Shown here: positions 1-11,700 of the stretch, piece by piece
How positions within the stretch are numbered: the stretch's first letter is position 1
How the letters are laid out: every line of letters begins with the position of its first letter
NCBI GenBank assembly: GCA_013314775.1
Contig: JABUFB010000013.1
Location: 1 to 64,000 of the forward strand
Direction: 5' to 3'
DNA length: 64,000 nucleotides
From: Armatimonadota bacterium
GTDB lineage: Bacteria > Armatimonadota > Zipacnadia > Zipacnadales > JABUFB01
Notes under the pieces: generated by a model
Told to the model about the DNA's origin: nothing
Seen by the model: the letters and a program-made list of their open reading frames with translations, nothing else
Database searches by the model: none
Position numbers and translations under genes: made by a program

Positions 1-127
1 TGCCCTCTTCACTGAGCGCCAGACACTTCGTGATCGCCGACGTCAGCGTGGTCTTCCCGTGGTCGACGTGACCGATGGTCCCCACGTTCACATGCGGCTT
101 TGTTCGCTCGAACTTCTCCCTGGCCAT
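1..127 (-). CDS. tuf: Elongation factor Tu (N-terminal part, cut by window edge)
   Basis: This is the first 42 residues of EF-Tu, the GTPase that delivers aminoacyl-tRNA to the ribosome. The ATG at 125-127 (complement) starts [19 protein letters not shown], followed by the P-loop GHVDHGKTT, which is diagnostic for EF-Tu. A GGGAGG ribosome binding site lies about 11 bases upstream. It is the last gene seen of a fusA-tuf pair, with a 100-base gap after fusA. The rest of the protein lies outside the window. Confidence 0.95.
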   Translation of the reverse strand, partial: MAREKFERTKPHVNVGTIGHVDHGKTTLTSAITKCLALSEEG

Positions 128-228
128 TTCCTGGTTTACCTCCCGGTTCCGCAGATCGTTTTCGGGCGGAACCTGAGCTTTCGTCTTTCTTCTGTCTTCT
201 GCGGCCCTGACGTGCTTACGCCCTTGCG

Positions 229-2292
229 CTAGACGCGCCCCAGGACCGCGTCAGGGTCGGGAACCGGCTCGTACGAGTGCGGCTCCATGGTGTACGTCGC
301 CCTGCCCTGCGACTGCGACCGCAGGGATGTGGAATACCCGAACATCTGTGCAAGTGGCACGCGGGCCACAATCGTCTGGGTGTCGCCGGCGCCAATGGTC
401 ATCCGCTCGATCTCGGCGCGCTTCGAGTTCAGATCATTGACCACGTCGCCCATGTATTGCTCAGGCGTGATGATCTCGGCGAGCATAATCGGCTCAAGCA
501 GCGTCGGCTGGGCCTTCAGATAAGCTTCCCGGAACGCCATTCCCGCCGCCACTCGGAACGCCAACTCACTGGAGTCAACCTCATGGTAAGAGCCGCCCAG
601 GAGCGTGGCCTTGATACGCGTTACGGGATATCCCGCCAGCGGCCCGCTCTCCATGGCTTCCCGCAACCCCGCCTCCACTGCCGGGATAAACTCCGCCGGA
701 ATCAACCCGCCCTTGATAGCGTTCACAAACTCGAACTCCGTCTCGGGACCGGTGGGCTCAAGTTTCAAGATCACGTGGCCGAACTGTCCGCGGCCGCCGG
801 TCTGGCGTACGAACCGCGCCTCACCCTCAGCGGCCCGAGTGATGGTCTCCTTGTACGCCACCTGCTGCTTGCCCACGTTGACCTCAACGCCGAACTCACG
901 GCGAAGCCGGTCAACAATGATCTCAAGGTGCAGTTCGCCCATGCCGGAGATGATCTGCTGACCCGTGTCGCGATCCGTCCGGACGGCGAAGGTCGGGTCC
1001 TCCGCCACAAGCCGGCTCAGGGCGTCGGCAAGACGCTCCTCATCCGCCCGCGTCTTGGCCTCTATTGCCAACGAGATCACGGGCTCCGGGAAGCTTATGG
1101 CCTCCAGCGCAATGGGCGCATGCAGGGCGCTCAGGGTATCCCCCGTCACCGGCTGGGTCAGCCCAACCAGCGCCACGATATCGCCGGTTTCTGCTCTGTC
1201 AAGATCCTCGCGCCGGTTCGCGTGCATCCGCAATAGCCGCGAAAGTCGTTCCTTGCGGCCGGTGCGGGAGTTCAAAACACTGTCGCCCTTGTTCACGTGG
1301 CCGCTATACACTCGCATGTATGCAAGCTGGCCCACAAAAGCGTCGCTGACGACTTTGAAAACGTATCCGCAGAACGGCTCTTCCGGGCTGGGCTTGCGCT
1401 CCACGGGTTCTCCGCTCTTCGGGTGTACCCCGTGGATCGCAGGCGTCTCCACTGGGCAGGGCAGGTATTCGCAGATTGCGTCGAGCAGGAGCTGCACGCC
1501 CTTGTTTTTCAGGGCCGTCCCGGTCACGACCGGGACCATCTTCCCCTCGACTGTGAGCTTCCGGATCGCCTGGCGAATCCTGTCCGCAGTGGGCTCGTCG
1601 CCCTCCAGGTACATGTTTTCAAGTTCCGGGTCTGCCTCGGCGAGAGCTACGATCAGGTGTTCGCGGAACGTTGCGACCCGCTGGAGCATGTTCGCCGGAA
1701 CGTCGAACTCCTCGATCGTCTCGCCGTGCTCTCCAACCCACCGGTATGCGCGCTGCTCGATAAGGTCAATGACACCCTCGAACTTGTCCTCGGAGCCGAT
1801 CGGTAGCTGCACCGCGATCACATGGGCTCCCAGCCGCTGCCGCATCTGATGCAGCACATCATGGAAATCCGCGCCGACCCGGTCCATCTTGTTCACGAAG
1901 ACGATGCGCGGAACCGAATACTTATTGGCCTGTCGCCATACCGTCTCAGACTGGGGCTGGACCCCTCCCACCGCGCACATGACCATGACCATCCCGTCCA
2001 GCACACGCAGGGACCGCTCAACCTCAGCGGTGAAATCGACGTGGCCGGGGGTATCGATGATGTTGATGCGGTGGTTCTTCCACTCACAAGTCGTGGCGGC
2101 GCTGGTGATTGTGATGCCGCGCTCCATCTCCTGCGGCATCCAATCCATGGTGGCATCGCCGTCGTCCACCTCACCCATCCGGTGCACCCGACCTGTGTAG
2201 TACAGGATGCGCTCGGTGGTGGTGGTCTTCCCCGCGTCGATGTGCGCGGCGATACCAATGTTTCTGACTTTCTCCAGCGGCAAGTTCGCCAC
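229..2292 (-). CDS. fusA: Elongation factor G
   Basis: This is the translational GTPase that drives ribosomal translocation and, with RRF, recycling. The GTPase motifs are all visible: AHIDAGKTT (G1), RGITI (G2), DTPGH (G3), NKMD (G4) and GTA (G5, more often GSA). Domains II to V follow, at the normal family length of about 690 residues. I chose the GTG at 2292, giving [14 protein letters not shown] (687 residues), because a TGGGG sequence sits 9 bases upstream. A TTG four codons earlier (2304) would also be in frame but has a poorer ribosome binding site. The gene follows rpsG by 68 bases in the classical str-operon order. Confidence 0.96.
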   Translation of the reverse strand: MANLPLEKVRNIGIAAHIDAGKTTTTERILYYTGRVHRMGEVDDGDATMDWMPQEMERGITITSAATTCEWKNHRINIIDTPGHVDFTAEVERSLRVLDGMVMVMCAVGGVQPQSETVWRQANKYSVPRIVFVNKMDRVGADFHDVLHQMRQRLGAHVIAVQLPIGSEDKFEGVIDLIEQRAYRWVGEHGETIEEFDVPANMLQRVATFREHLIVALAEADPELENMYLEGDEPTADRIRQAIRKLTVEGKMVPVVTGTALKNKGVQLLLDAICEYLPCPVETPAIHGVHPKSGEPVERKPSPEEPFCGYVFKVVSDAFVGQLAYMRVYSGHVNKGDSVLNSRTGRKERLSRLLRMHANRREDLDRAETGDIVALVGLTQPVTGDTLSALHAPIALEAISFPEPVISLAIEAKTRADEERLADALSRLVAEDPTFAVRTDRDTGQQIISGMGELHLEIIVDRLRREFGVEVNVGKQQVAYKETITRAAEGEARFVRQTGGRGQFGHVILKLEPTGPETEFEFVNAIKGGLIPAEFIPAVEAGLREAMESGPLAGYPVTRIKATLLGGSYHEVDSSELAFRVAAGMAFREAYLKAQPTLLEPIMLAEIITPEQYMGDVVNDLNSKRAEIERMTIGAGDTQTIVARVPLAQMFGYSTSLRSQSQGRATYTMEPHSYEPVPDPDAVLGRV

Positions 2293-2360
2293 GTAAGACC
2301 CCAATCCGTAGTGCGTTCAGGTGATACCTATGCCAAAGTGCGGAGCACAACAGCAACGGT

Positions 2361-2831
2361 CTACCAGCGATAGTGCGAATACGCCTTGTTTGCCTCGGCC
2401 ATGCGCTGCATGTCCTCGCGCCGTTTCATCGTCGCGCCCTCGCGGTTCGCGGCGTCCATGATTTCGTTGGCCAGACGGTCGCGCATGGTGCGCTCGTGGC
2501 GTTCCCGCGCGGCACGCAGCAGCCAGCGGACGGCCAGCGTCATCTGGCGGCGCGGCGAAACCTCAACCGGGACCTGGTAGGTAGCTCCACCCACGCGCCG
2601 CGGCCGCACCTCGACAATCGGTGTCACGTTCTTCATGGCGCGGGCCAGGACGTCCAACGGGTTCTGGCCGGTCTTGTCAGCGATCACCTGCAGGGCGCCG
2701 TAAAAGATGCGCTCGGCTGTAACTTTCTTGCCGCCCTTCATCAGCTTGTTGATGATCTGCTGCGCGGTCCGGCTGCCGAACACCGCATCCGGGACTACGT
2801 CGCGCTTCGGAGCCGCTCCCCGTCGTGGCAT
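2361..2831 (-). CDS. rpsG: 30S ribosomal protein S7
   Basis: This is a primary-binding protein of the 16S rRNA 3' domain and, in many bacteria, the autoregulator of the str operon. The 156 residues match S7 along the whole length: MPRRG start, [37 protein letters not shown], and the C-terminal [12 protein letters not shown]. The ATG at 2831 is chosen because GGGAAGG lies 11 bases upstream. An in-frame TTG two codons earlier would be too close to that site. It lies between rpsL and fusA. Confidence 0.97.
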   Translation of the reverse strand: MPRRGAAPKRDVVPDAVFGSRTAQQIINKLMKGGKKVTAERIFYGALQVIADKTGQNPLDVLARAMKNVTPIVEVRPRRVGGATYQVPVEVSPRRQMTLAVRWLLRAARERHERTMRDRLANEIMDAANREGATMKRREDMQRMAEANKAYSHYRW

Positions 2832-2943
2832 GCACAAGCACCTTCCCTTGGCAACAACTTCCGATATCCTCGGTCAATATGCGGCGAAAACGGGCCCCAG
2901 CATCGCGAGCTCGGGGCCCGGAGTACTCTCTTGCGCGTGGCGC

Positions 2944-3354
2944 CTATGGCTTCTTCGCGCCGTACTTCGACCGGGCCTTCTTCCGCCCGTCAACGCCAGA
3001 AGCATCCAGTGTGCCGCGGATCACGTGGTACTTCACCGAGTTCAGGTCCTTCACGCGGCCGCCGCGAATGAGCACGATGGAGTGCTCCGCGAGGTTGTGA
3101 CCCTCGCCCGGGATGTACGCGGTGACTTCCTGGCGATTGAAGAGACGCACACGAGCGCACTTGCGCATGGCGGAGTTCGGCTTCTTCGGCGTCTGCGCCC
3201 ACACGCGGGTGCAAACGCCGCGGCGCTGCGGAGCGCCCTCAACCCACTTGGACTTCCGCTTCTCCGCATTCCACACGACCTTGAAGGCCGGCGTGCTCAT
3301 CTTGCGCTCTTTCTTCTTGCGGCCCTTCCGCACCAGCTGACTGATCGTCGGCAC
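2944..3354 (-). CDS. rpsL: 30S ribosomal protein S12
   Basis: This is the decoding-centre ribosomal protein S12 and the target of streptomycin-resistance mutations. The 136 residues show the [11 protein letters not shown] start, [15 protein letters not shown], the [11 protein letters not shown] loop and the SKYGAKKP end. The start is the GTG at 3354, with GAGGAG 9 to 12 bases upstream. Another GTG three codons earlier overlaps that ribosome binding site and cannot be used. It is the first gene of the rpsL-rpsG-fusA-tuf unit. It is preceded by a leader of about 315 bases that starts at a consensus promoter and contains a terminator hairpin. Confidence 0.97.
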   Translation of the reverse strand: MPTISQLVRKGRKKKERKMSTPAFKVVWNAEKRKSKWVEGAPQRRGVCTRVWAQTPKKPNSAMRKCARVRLFNRQEVTAYIPGEGHNLAEHSIVLIRGGRVKDLNSVKYHVIRGTLDASGVDGRKKARSKYGAKKP

Positions 3355-3410
3355 ACACGTCACTCCTCAATTACGCAATCGGTTGTGTCGCCAGTCCTGC
3401 GCGCTGCCGG

Positions 3411-3445
3411 AAAAGCAAAGCCCCTCGATAATGCAATGAGGGGCT
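3411..3445 (-). terminator. Intrinsic terminator or attenuator in the rpsL leader
   Basis: The minus strand forms an 8-bp stem AGCCCCTC/GAGGGGCT (3438-3445 with 3419-3426) around an 11-base loop, followed by TTTGCTTTT. It lies downstream of the rpsL promoter and upstream of rpsL, so it either ends a small RNA or attenuates the operon. An upstream GGGGCT (complement of 3567-3572) could pair with the 5' arm AGCCCC and act as an anti-terminator. Confidence 0.7.
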
Positions 3446-3676
3446 TGGCAGGCTAGCTCTCATGCGAAGCAACACACGCCTCCGGCGAGGCGTTGCGGAC
3501 TCATCAGACCCTTTCGGCCCATCGAGTCAGATCCGCGAACGGCTTTCGCAATAAGCGGCCAAACACAGCCCCGATATCTACCAGATCGCACTCTCAGCAC
3601 GCTAGTTCGCTGCAATCCGCGCCATCCTGGCGCTTGGCCTGGAAGCAACGCTTGTCGTGCATGGCGAAGAGCATTG

Positions 3677-3705
3677 AGTATAGTCAGGGATTCCGCTGCT
3701 GTCAA
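3677..3705 (-). promoter_or_regulatory. Consensus sigma70-type promoter of the rpsL operon
   Basis: On the minus strand TTGACA (3700-3705) is followed after exactly 17 bases by TATACT (3677-3682), so 11 of 12 positions match the consensus. Transcription would start near 3670. It sits just after the rpoC terminator and is the best promoter in the window, as expected for ribosomal protein genes. Confidence 0.85.
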
Positions 3706-3709
3706 GCTC

Positions 3710-3743
3710 AAAGGGGGCCGATTTTGCCGATTCGGCCCCCTTT
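3710..3743. terminator. Terminator downstream of rpoC (bidirectional hairpin)
   Basis: A 12-bp perfect stem AAAGGGGGCCGA/TCGGCCCCCTTT (3710-3721 with 3732-3743) has a 10-base loop. On the plus strand it is followed by a T-run. On the minus strand, the direction of rpoC, the stem ends in TTT. It lies 86 bases after the rpoC stop and directly before the rpsL promoter. Confidence 0.75.
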
Positions 3744-3829
3744 TTCTTCAGAAAAGCCCCGCCGGTCACGTCCTCGCCCCTACTCGCCCCAATGTTGGCT
3801 CAGACCCCTCCCACACGCGTGTCCTGGAC

Positions 3830-6800
3830 CTATTCGTCGTCGTCCATCGACCCGTCCAGATCGTCGTCGTTTTCATCATCCAGGTCGTCTTCCCCGTACT
3901 CATCGTCCATCGGAACATCCTCATCCGGCTCCAGATCATCATCCAGCACTCCAAGGCCGGCTTCACGGGCAGCCTGGATATCCTCGAGAAGCTGATCCAG
4001 CGCGTCCCTGGGCTCGGCCACCAGCACGGGCTGGTGCGCTTGAACCAGTTCTTGCACATCCTCGGAGTACCCGATCTTGCAGTTCCGGTGCCGCGGCAGG
4101 CCACTGCCCGCCGGAATCAACCGGCCGATGATCACGTTCTCCTTCAGGCCCAGCAGCGGGTCGCGCCGGTACTCGCACGCCGCCTCGGTGAGAACCCGCG
4201 TGGTGCGTTGGAAGGACGCGGCTGACAGGAAGCTCTCGGTTGCCAGGGACGCCTGCGTGATTCCCAGGAGGATCGGCTCCGCGGTTGCCTCGGTGCCGCC
4301 CAGTTCTCGGACGCGGCGATTCTCGTCCTCGAAGTCCATCCGGTCCACAATCTCCCCCGGCAGGAACCGGGTGTCGCCGTGTTCGCGTATCTTCCGCTTC
4401 CGCAGCATCTGGCGGATAATGACCTCGATGTGCTTGTCGTTGATGCTGACGCCCTGCGCCTTGTAGACCGCCTGAATCTCGCGAAGCAGGTAGTCCTGAA
4501 CGCCCTGGACGCCCTTCATTTCGAGGATCGCCTGCGGGTCCATCGGGCCGGCGGTCAGACGGTCTCCGGCGCGCACTTCGGTGCCTTCCTGCACATAGAG
4601 CTCGCCGCGGTAGGGCACCAGGTGGGATGTGGCGATCTTGACGAACTCCACGCCGGCCTTCCGCAGCCGTGCCCGCACTTTCTTGAGCAGCTTCTGGCCG
4701 CGCTTGGCAAGCAGCGTCCCGTCCGGGCCGACTGCGTCCTCCGCCAGACGCTCACCACGGATCACACGCAAGTCGTCGATGGAGTGCTCGGAATGGATGA
4801 CCACAGTGCGAAGACCCTTGGTGTCGATCTCCGCGACCACACCATCCACCTTCGCCGTGATGGCTTGCCCCTTGGGGGTACGGGCCTCGAACAGTTCAAC
4901 AACGCGCAGGAGACCATGAACCGAGGTCTCAAGCACCTTGAGCATTTCCTTGATCGCCTTGCGGCGCGCGCGACCGCCGCCACCGACCATGTCCAGCGAA
5001 ACCAGGCCCTGGTCGATGTCGTCGCTCAGACTGCGCAGGGCTTGCTGCTTCCGCTTCTTCACGTCAGCAACGCCGGTGATGTACTCACCCGCGACGCCAC
5101 CGGTATGGAACGTGCGCATTGTCAACTGCGTCCCGGGCTCCCCGATGGACTGCGCGGCGATGATCCCGATGGCCGTTCCGATCTCAACCGGTCGACGCGT
5201 GGCAAGATCGCGACCATAGCACTTGGCGCACACCCCGCGTCGTAACTCGCAGGTCAGCGGCGAGCGCAGGGTGACTTCCACGATCCCCGCGTTCTGGATC
5301 TCGCTGGCCAGACGCTCAGTGATCTCGTAACCGGCCGGCACGATGACCTGGTTGGTCTCCGGGTGAATGATATCCACCGCCGCGGTCCGGCCGATAATGC
5401 GTTGCTCCAGGGTCTCGAAAGTGTCGTTGTTGCGCGCCGGCGGCAGAGTGGCATGGCAATACTGGCATTCGCCGGTGCGGTGATGGTCTTCCTGACCACA
5501 CGCCGGGCAGTGCATCTCGTGTTCGTAGAAGGGGTAAACAACGATCCCTTCCATCGTTCCGCAGTCATCGGCGCGGATCATGACGTCCTGGGCCACGTCC
5601 ACCAGGCGGCGGGTCAGGTACCCCGCGTCCGCAGTGCGCAGAGCCGTGTCCGCGAGACCTTTGCGGGCGCCGTGAGTGGACACGAAATACTCCAGAACGT
5701 TCAAGCCGTCGTTGAAGTTGTTCTTTACCGGCATGTCCTCAATCAGTCGACCAAACGGGTCGCTCATGAGACCACGCATGCCCGAGATCTGCGAAATGTG
5801 GCTGCGATTGGCGCGCGCCCCGGAGTTGGTCATCATCCAGATTGAGTTGAAGCTGTCGATATTGGCCAAAATCTGGTCCGCGATGTCCTCGCGAGCCTTC
5901 AGCCACAATTCCAGCACCAGGGCCTCGCGCTCGTCGGGCAGGATAAGCCCTTTGGCTGCCGCCTCGTTGATGCGCCGGACCTCCCGCTCAGTCTTGGAGA
6001 CGACACGCTCCTTCTCGGTCGGGACGTTGGTGTCGTCCATGCAGATGCTCAGGCCGGACCGGGTGGCGTACTTGAACCCCGCCGCCTTGACCGTATCCAG
6101 CAGCTCCGCGGTGCGCGCCTGACCGTAGATGTTGTAGCACTTGTCCACGAGCTTGCCCAATTCGTCTTTAGCAATGTCGTGGTTCAGGAAGCGCATGTCC
6201 AGCGGCAGATAGGAGTTGAAGATGACTCGCCCCACCGTGGTATCCACCATCTCACGGTGGACCCCGGCTTCGATTACATCCCCAACCGCGCAACGACCAT
6301 CCAGCGCTGCCATACCGGCCGCGAACTCCAGGAGCGCCTGGATCCGCTCATCCTTGTTGGCGGGAAGATCCTTCGGCTCGATCTGCCGCCAGTTCTCACC
6401 CCGCGCATCCCCAACGGTCTCCCGGGCCTTCTCGATCATCGCGTCGGTCAGAGCGAAGCTGAAAGCGCGGTTCCGCACCGGGTGCTCGTCCACCACGTTC
6501 ACCGCGATGGCGCGCTTCAGATCGGTGAGAAGCTGCTCCTCGATCTCTTGCTCATTGCCGGCTTCATCAAGCAGGCGCACCGAGATGGTCGGGATACGCA
6601 CCTTCACCGACGCGTGAAGGTCGATCTTGCCATGTTCATACGCGCTCATGACCGCTTCAGCGCTCTCGAAGCTCTTACCTGCGCCGCGAGCGTTGGGGTT
6701 CTCCTGGGTCATGTAGTAGCAGCCCAGAACGATGTCATACTTGGGCGCCGTGATCGGCGCGCCGTCTGCGGGTTTGAACAGGTTGCGGCTGGCCAGCATC

Positions 6801-8680
6801 AGCAACCGCGCCTCGGCCTGCGCGTGGGCCGACAGCGGTACGTGAACTGCCATCTGATCGCCGTCGAAGTCCGCATTGAAAGCCTCGCAGCACAACGGGT
6901 GGAGCTGGATCGCCTTGCCGTCGATGAGCGTGGGCTCGAAGGCCTGGATGCCCAGACGATGCAGGGTCGGCGCACGGTTGAGCAGAACCGGGTGGCCCTC
7001 AATGACCTCCTCCAGCGCGTCCCACACCTCGCTTCGCAGCCGGTCCACCATGCGCTTTGCCGTCTTGATATTCGTCGTGTAGCCCTGCTCAACGAGACGC
7101 TGCATGACGAATGGCTTGAACAGTTCCAGGGCCATCTCGCGCGGAAGGCCACACTGGTGCATCTTCAGTTCGGGGCCGACCACGATAACGCTGCGGCCCG
7201 AGTAGTCCACTCGCTTACCCAGCAGGTTCTTGCGGAACCGGCCTTCCTTGCCCTTCAGCATGTCGGACAGCGACTTGAGCGGCCGGCGATTGGAGCCCGT
7301 CACGGGCCGGCTGCGGCGGTTATTGTCGATGAGCGCGTCCACGGCCTCCTGCAGCAATCGCCGTTCGTGGTTGATGATCGACTCCGGCGCATTGATCTCC
7401 ACGATCCTGCGCAACCGGTTATTGCGGTTGATCACTCGGCGGTACAGATCATTCAGGTCCGACGTGGCGAAGCGTCCGCCGTCAAGCTGCACCATGGGGC
7501 GCAGCTCGGGCGGCAGCACCGGGATAACTTCAAGGATCATCCACTCGGGCCGGTTCTTGGACTTGCGGAAGGCTTCCACGATGCGCAGACGCTTGACCGC
7601 GCGGGCGCGCCGTGCACCGGTGCGCTCGTCAATCTCCTTCCGCAATTCGTGGGCAAGCTCGTCCAGGTCAATATCCGCAAGCAGTTCGCCAATCGCTTCC
7701 GCCCCAAGGCCGGCGCGGAACAGGTCAGTGAAGTTGCCCTCGAGGTGCTTCTCGCAGACCTCCAGCAGGTCGCCCAGTCGCCGGTAGTCCATCTCCGAGA
7801 TGAGCTGTCGCGGAGTCAGCTCGAAAAGCTTCTCGAGAGCCTCTTCCAGCGCCGCCGACTTCTGCTGGGCTGACTCCTTCTCGATCTGGATCCGCCGAGA
7901 GAGATCCTCTTCGCTCATGATCTCCGGCAGCGGTTCGCTCGAATACCCGAAACCGGGGAAGAGGTCAAGGCCCAGGTCCGCATCTGCATCGTCTTCGTCG
8001 ATCTCGTCCTCGTCGTCGCCCATGAAGTCGGCTTCGAATTCGTCCTCGTCCTCGCCGGCCGCGATGTCCTCCTCATCCTCCCCGAGGTCGGAGGCTTCCT
8101 CCCGGGCACTCTCTTCCGCAGCGCGGCGCAGCCCCTCTTCATACCGCTCGCGCAGGTTCTCAATTGCGATGTCGCAATTGCTGGCGATCTCTTCCTTCTC
8201 CGCATCCACGGCCCGGCGGATGTCTCCGCGCAGGGCCTGGAGCCGGTCGGAATCCACATCGGTCACGATGTAGGAGGCGAAGTAGACAACTTCCTCCAGC
8301 AACCGCCGAGACATGTCCAGAAGCAGGCTCATGGGGCTGGGAACGCCCTTCAGATACCAGCTGTGGCACACCGGAGCGGCCAGCTCAATGTGGCCCATCC
8401 GCTCGCGCCGCACCTTCGCCCGAGTCACCTCGACCCCGCAGCGGTCGCAGATGATTCCCTTGAACTTGACCTTCTTGTATTTCCCGCAGTGGCATTCCCA
8501 GTCTCGGGACGGCCCGAAAATCCGCTCGCAGAACAAACCGTCACGTTCGGGCTTGTAGGTCCGGTAGTTGATTGTCTCCGGCTTCTTCACTTCGCCGTGA
8601 GACCAGGAGCGTATCTCGTCGGGAGACGCCAGGCCAATAGTGATGGCCTCGAAATCGGTGGTCGTTTCCGCCAAGTTCAT
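3830..8680 (-). CDS. rpoC: DNA-directed RNA polymerase subunit beta'
   Basis: This is the catalytic beta' subunit of RNA polymerase, 1616 residues. The N-terminal zinc site is C63, C65, C78, C81. The Mg-binding motif NADFDGDQ is near residue 602. The second zinc site (DDCGT ... [11 protein letters not shown]) and the trigger-loop region TMRTFHTGG are present. There are three unusual features. A very acidic segment lies at about residues 199-240. An additional CxxC-x10-CxxC cluster (C1058, C1061, C1072, C1075) is inserted just after [11 protein letters not shown]. The last 35 or so residues form an Asp/Glu-rich tail. The ATG at 8680 has GGAGG just upstream. It follows rpoB by 113 bases, probably co-transcribed, and ends before a strong terminator. 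Confidence 0.97.
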   Translation of the reverse strand: MNLAETTTDFEAITIGLASPDEIRSWSHGEVKKPETINYRTYKPERDGLFCERIFGPSRDWECHCGKYKKVKFKGIICDRCGVEVTRAKVRRERMGHIELAAPVCHSWYLKGVPSPMSLLLDMSRRLLEEVVYFASYIVTDVDSDRLQALRGDIRRAVDAEKEEIASNCDIAIENLRERYEEGLRRAAEESAREEASDLGEDEEDIAAGEDEDEFEADFMGDDEDEIDEDDADADLGLDLFPGFGYSSEPLPEIMSEEDLSRRIQIEKESAQQKSAALEEALEKLFELTPRQLISEMDYRRLGDLLEVCEKHLEGNFTDLFRAGLGAEAIGELLADIDLDELAHELRKEIDERTGARRARAVKRLRIVEAFRKSKNRPEWMILEVIPVLPPELRPMVQLDGGRFATSDLNDLYRRVINRNNRLRRIVEINAPESIINHERRLLQEAVDALIDNNRRSRPVTGSNRRPLKSLSDMLKGKEGRFRKNLLGKRVDYSGRSVIVVGPELKMHQCGLPREMALELFKPFVMQRLVEQGYTTNIKTAKRMVDRLRSEVWDALEEVIEGHPVLLNRAPTLHRLGIQAFEPTLIDGKAIQLHPLCCEAFNADFDGDQMAVHVPLSAHAQAEARLLMLASRNLFKPADGAPITAPKYDIVLGCYYMTQENPNARGAGKSFESAEAVMSAYEHGKIDLHASVKVRIPTISVRLLDEAGNEQEIEEQLLTDLKRAIAVNVVDEHPVRNRAFSFALTDAMIEKARETVGDARGENWRQIEPKDLPANKDERIQALLEFAAGMAALDGRCAVGDVIEAGVHREMVDTTVGRVIFNSYLPLDMRFLNHDIAKDELGKLVDKCYNIYGQARTAELLDTVKAAGFKYATRSGLSICMDDTNVPTEKERVVSKTEREVRRINEAAAKGLILPDEREALVLELWLKAREDIADQILANIDSFNSIWMMTNSGARANRSHISQISGMRGLMSDPFGRLIEDMPVKNNFNDGLNVLEYFVSTHGARKGLADTALRTADAGYLTRRLVDVAQDVMIRADDCGTMEGIVVYPFYEHEMHCPACGQEDHHRTGECQYCHATLPPARNNDTFETLEQRIIGRTAAVDIIHPETNQVIVPAGYEITERLASEIQNAGIVEVTLRSPLTCELRRGVCAKCYGRDLATRRPVEIGTAIGIIAAQSIGEPGTQLTMRTFHTGGVAGEYITGVADVKKRKQQALRSLSDDIDQGLVSLDMVGGGGRARRKAIKEMLKVLETSVHGLLRVVELFEARTPKGQAITAKVDGVVAEIDTKGLRTVVIHSEHSIDDLRVIRGERLAEDAVGPDGTLLAKRGQKLLKKVRARLRKAGVEFVKIATSHLVPYRGELYVQEGTEVRAGDRLTAGPMDPQAILEMKGVQGVQDYLLREIQAVYKAQGVSINDKHIEVIIRQMLRKRKIREHGDTRFLPGEIVDRMDFEDENRRVRELGGTEATAEPILLGITQASLATESFLSAASFQRTTRVLTEAACEYRRDPLLGLKENVIIGRLIPAGSGLPRHRNCKIGYSEDVQELVQAHQPVLVAEPRDALDQLLEDIQAAREAGLGVLDDDLEPDEDVPMDDEYGEDDLDDENDDDLDGSMDDDE

Positions 8681-8793
8681 CGCCTCCGAGTGGACTTGCT
8701 GTCTGTCCGCTGCCCCGCGAACGTCACGGCAGCGGGCCCGTCATTCCTGCTTTTCCGTCCGAACATCCCCGTCGATTCGTCTCACGGGCCGGC

Positions 8794-11700
8794 CTAGCGC
8801 CCGTCGTCCCCGTCTGACTTCAGGTCCACAAGCTGGCCCTCGCGGTTCTCCACCTTCACGTCCAGAGCCAGGCTCTGCATTTCGCGCATCAGGATCTTGA
8901 AGGATTCGGGTATGCCCGGTTCCTTGATGTTTTCGTCCTTGACGATAGCCTCGTAAGTGCTCACGCGGCCCTGCACATCGTCCGACTTGACCGTAAGCAC
9001 TTCCTGCAGCGAATACGCCGCACCGTAGGCTTCCAGCGCCCACACTTCCATCTCTCCGAAGCGCTGGCCGCCCATCTGCGCCTTACCGCCCAGAGGCTGC
9101 TGGGTGATGAGGCTGTATGGGCCGGTGGAGCGGGCATGGATCTTGTCCTCAACAAGGTGGTGCAGTTTCAGGATGTACATGACGCCAATGCCCACCGGCT
9201 GGTTGAACTGCTCGCCGGTGCGGCCGTCATACAGCACCATCTTGCCCGAGTCGCTGCCGAACTGCGCCCGCACCCAGGCGTTGCGACAGGCCGCATCGAT
9301 GAGCATCGTGACTGCATCCTCATCACTCGCCTGCTCGAACGCGTCCGGGTCCAGCGCCAGGAACTCCGCCACTTCCATCAGCTCCGCGCGAGGTCTGCCC
9401 AGAAGCTGTGCCCGAATATCCGCAAGAAGTGCCTCAGTGCTCTCCGGCGCATCATCGAGCCGCAGCATGGCCCCGTGGAAGTTCAGCTCGCACAGGCAGT
9501 AAGACCGCAGGCTCTCGATCTCCAACTTCTCCCGCACCGCAGCCATGCCGCCCTTGATCTCCTCGGCACTGAATCCCTCGAAGATCGGCGCGGTGAAACT
9601 CTCGCCGAACTGCCGCGCGATGAAGCCCAGGTGAGTCTCCAAAACCTGTCCGATGTTCATACGAGACGGCACGCCCAGCGGGTTCAGGCAGATGTCCACC
9701 GGCGTCCCGTCCGCCATGTAGGGCATGTCCTCTACGGGGAGAATCTTGGAGATGACGCCCTTGTTTCCGTGGCGACCGGTCAGCTTGTCGCCCACCATGA
9801 TCTTCCGTTTCTGAGCCACGAACACCCGGACCATCTGATTCACGCCCGGTTTCAGTTCGTCGCCCGGCACCTTCTTCAGTTTCCCGCCACAGCGCTCGCA
9901 CTCCGGGTATTCCAGAGGCTTGCCGAAGCCGAACTCGCCCTCGCACCGGGTGCACTGGTACTTGTAGCGCGAGAAGACCTTGGTGTCGATGACGATACCC
10001 TTCTCGCCGTGGGGAACCCGCAGTGAGACGTCCCGCATCTCCTCGGCCTTCTTGCCGAAGATCGCGATGACCAGCTTCTCCTCGGCGGTAAGCTCGGTCT
10101 GGCCCTTGGGGGCCACCTTACCCACGAGAATGTCCTCGGCTCGGACCTCAGAGCCGATCACCACAACGCCGTCCTGGTCCAGATCCTTGAGTGCGTCATC
10201 ACCGACGTTGGGGATGTCCCGCGTGATCTCCTCGGGCCCCAGCTTGGTGTCCCGCGCCTCGCATTCGTACTTCTCGATGTGGATCGACGTGAGTTCATCG
10301 TCCTTGACCAACCGTTCGCTGATCAGAACCGCGTCCTCGTAGTTGTAACCCTCCCACGGCAGGAAACAGACCAGCAGGTTCTTGCCCAGCGCCAGCGAAC
10401 CATTCTGAGTGGCAGACCCGTCGATGATCGGCTGCCCGGCCCGCACCGCATCGCCCTTTCGCACCAGGGCGCGCTGGTTGATGCACGTACCCATATTGGT
10501 TCGCGAGAACTTGTCCAGCCGGAACTCCTGCTCCTCACCGTCACGGTAGCGCAGCTTCACCCGCGACGCGTCCGCCTCGATAACCCGTCCGTCCTTTGCG
10601 GCGGTGATCACCGCCCCCGAATCCCGGGCGGCGAGTTCCTCCATGCCCGTGCGGATAATCGGCGCTACGGTCTTGCACAGGGGCACCGCCTGGCGTTGCA
10701 TGTTGGAGCCCGCAAGCGCGCGAACTGCGTCGTCGTTTTCCAGGAACGGGATCAGCGACGTGGCCACCGAGAAAATCTGCTTGGCCGTCACGTCGATGTA
10801 GTCGACTTCTTCGGGCGGAACCGCCGGGAATGCGCCGCTGCGCCGACAAGTGATCAGTTCGCCGATGATCCGGCCATTCTCATCGATCCGCTCGGAAGCC
10901 GTCGCGATGTTGAACTTGTCCTCTTCGTCCGCGGTCAAGTAGTCGACCTGATCCGTCACGACGCCCTTCTTCACGCGCCGGTAGGGGGTCTGGATGAACC
11001 CGTACTCGTCCAGCCTTGCGTGCAGGGCGAGGTAACCGATGAGACCAACATTGGGCCCCTCGGGGGTCTCGATCGGACAGATGCGGCCATAGTACGAGTG
11101 GTGGACGTCGCGAACCTCAAGCTTCGCGCTCTGCTTGCTCAGACCACCGGGGCCGAGAGCCGACAGGCGGCGCTTGTGCGCCAGTTCGGCCAGGGGGTTG
11201 ATCTGGTCCATGAACTGCGAAAGCTGGCCGCTGCCGAAGAAGCTGTTGATCGCGGCTGTGATCGGCTTGATGTTGATGACCGACTGCGGAACCATTTCAT
11301 CCGGTTCCAGGCTGGTCATGCGCTCGCGAGCAACCCGCTCCATTCGCAGGAACCCGGTGCGAAGCTGGTTCTGCAGCAGTTCGCCCACTGCCCGCACCCG
11401 CTTATTCTGCAGGTGGTCGATGTCGTCCACTGCGCCCTGCATCCGGGCAAGGCCCAGCAGGTAGCGCACGATGGCTATGATGTCTGACCGGGTCAGCGTA
11501 TGGATCGAGCCATCCACATCGTTGCCCAGCTTCTTGTTCATCTTGTACCGGCCCACGCGGGACAGATCGTAGCGCTTGACGTCGAAGAAGTACGACCTCA
11601 ACAGTGATTCGGCGCTCTCAACCGTGGGCGGGTCACCGGGGCGGATCTTCTTATAGACGTCAAGAAGCCCCTCCTCGGCGGTGAAAGTGTCGTCATCCTC

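Larger units (their letters stand above)
3355..3829 (-). other. rpoC-rpsL intergenic region: terminator, promoter and structured leader
   Basis: No convincing gene lies in these 475 bases. Reading the minus strand from rpoC, there is a strong hairpin (3710-3743), then at once a consensus promoter (3677-3705). A stretch of about 225 bases rich in inverted repeats follows, then a second terminator (3411-3445), 56 bases before rpsL starts. Local helices include GCGCCA/TGGCGC (3619-3633), GGCCAA/TTGGCC (3557-3562 with 3634-3639), GACTC/GAGTC (3498-3502 with 3524-3528) and a bulged GCAAC-GCCTC hairpin (3469-3496). An 83-codon open frame at 3460-3711 has no recognisable features and is probably chance. 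Confidence 0.7.

Noticed and set aside
965-1849. Long plus-strand open frames antisense to fusA, rpoC and other large genes
   Set aside because: They mirror the codon pattern of conserved genes on the other strand and have low-complexity Arg/Ser-rich products, so they are shadows.
3498-3528. Hammerhead ribozyme suggested by CTGATGAGTCC on the minus strand
   Set aside because: The required CGAAA after stem II and a cleavage GUC with stems I and III are missing; the nearby CGAAA lies before the core without room for the stems.
3460-3711. 83-codon open frame on the minus strand in the rpsL leader
   Set aside because: It spans the promoter and structured leader, has no recognisable domain, and high GC content makes such frames common.
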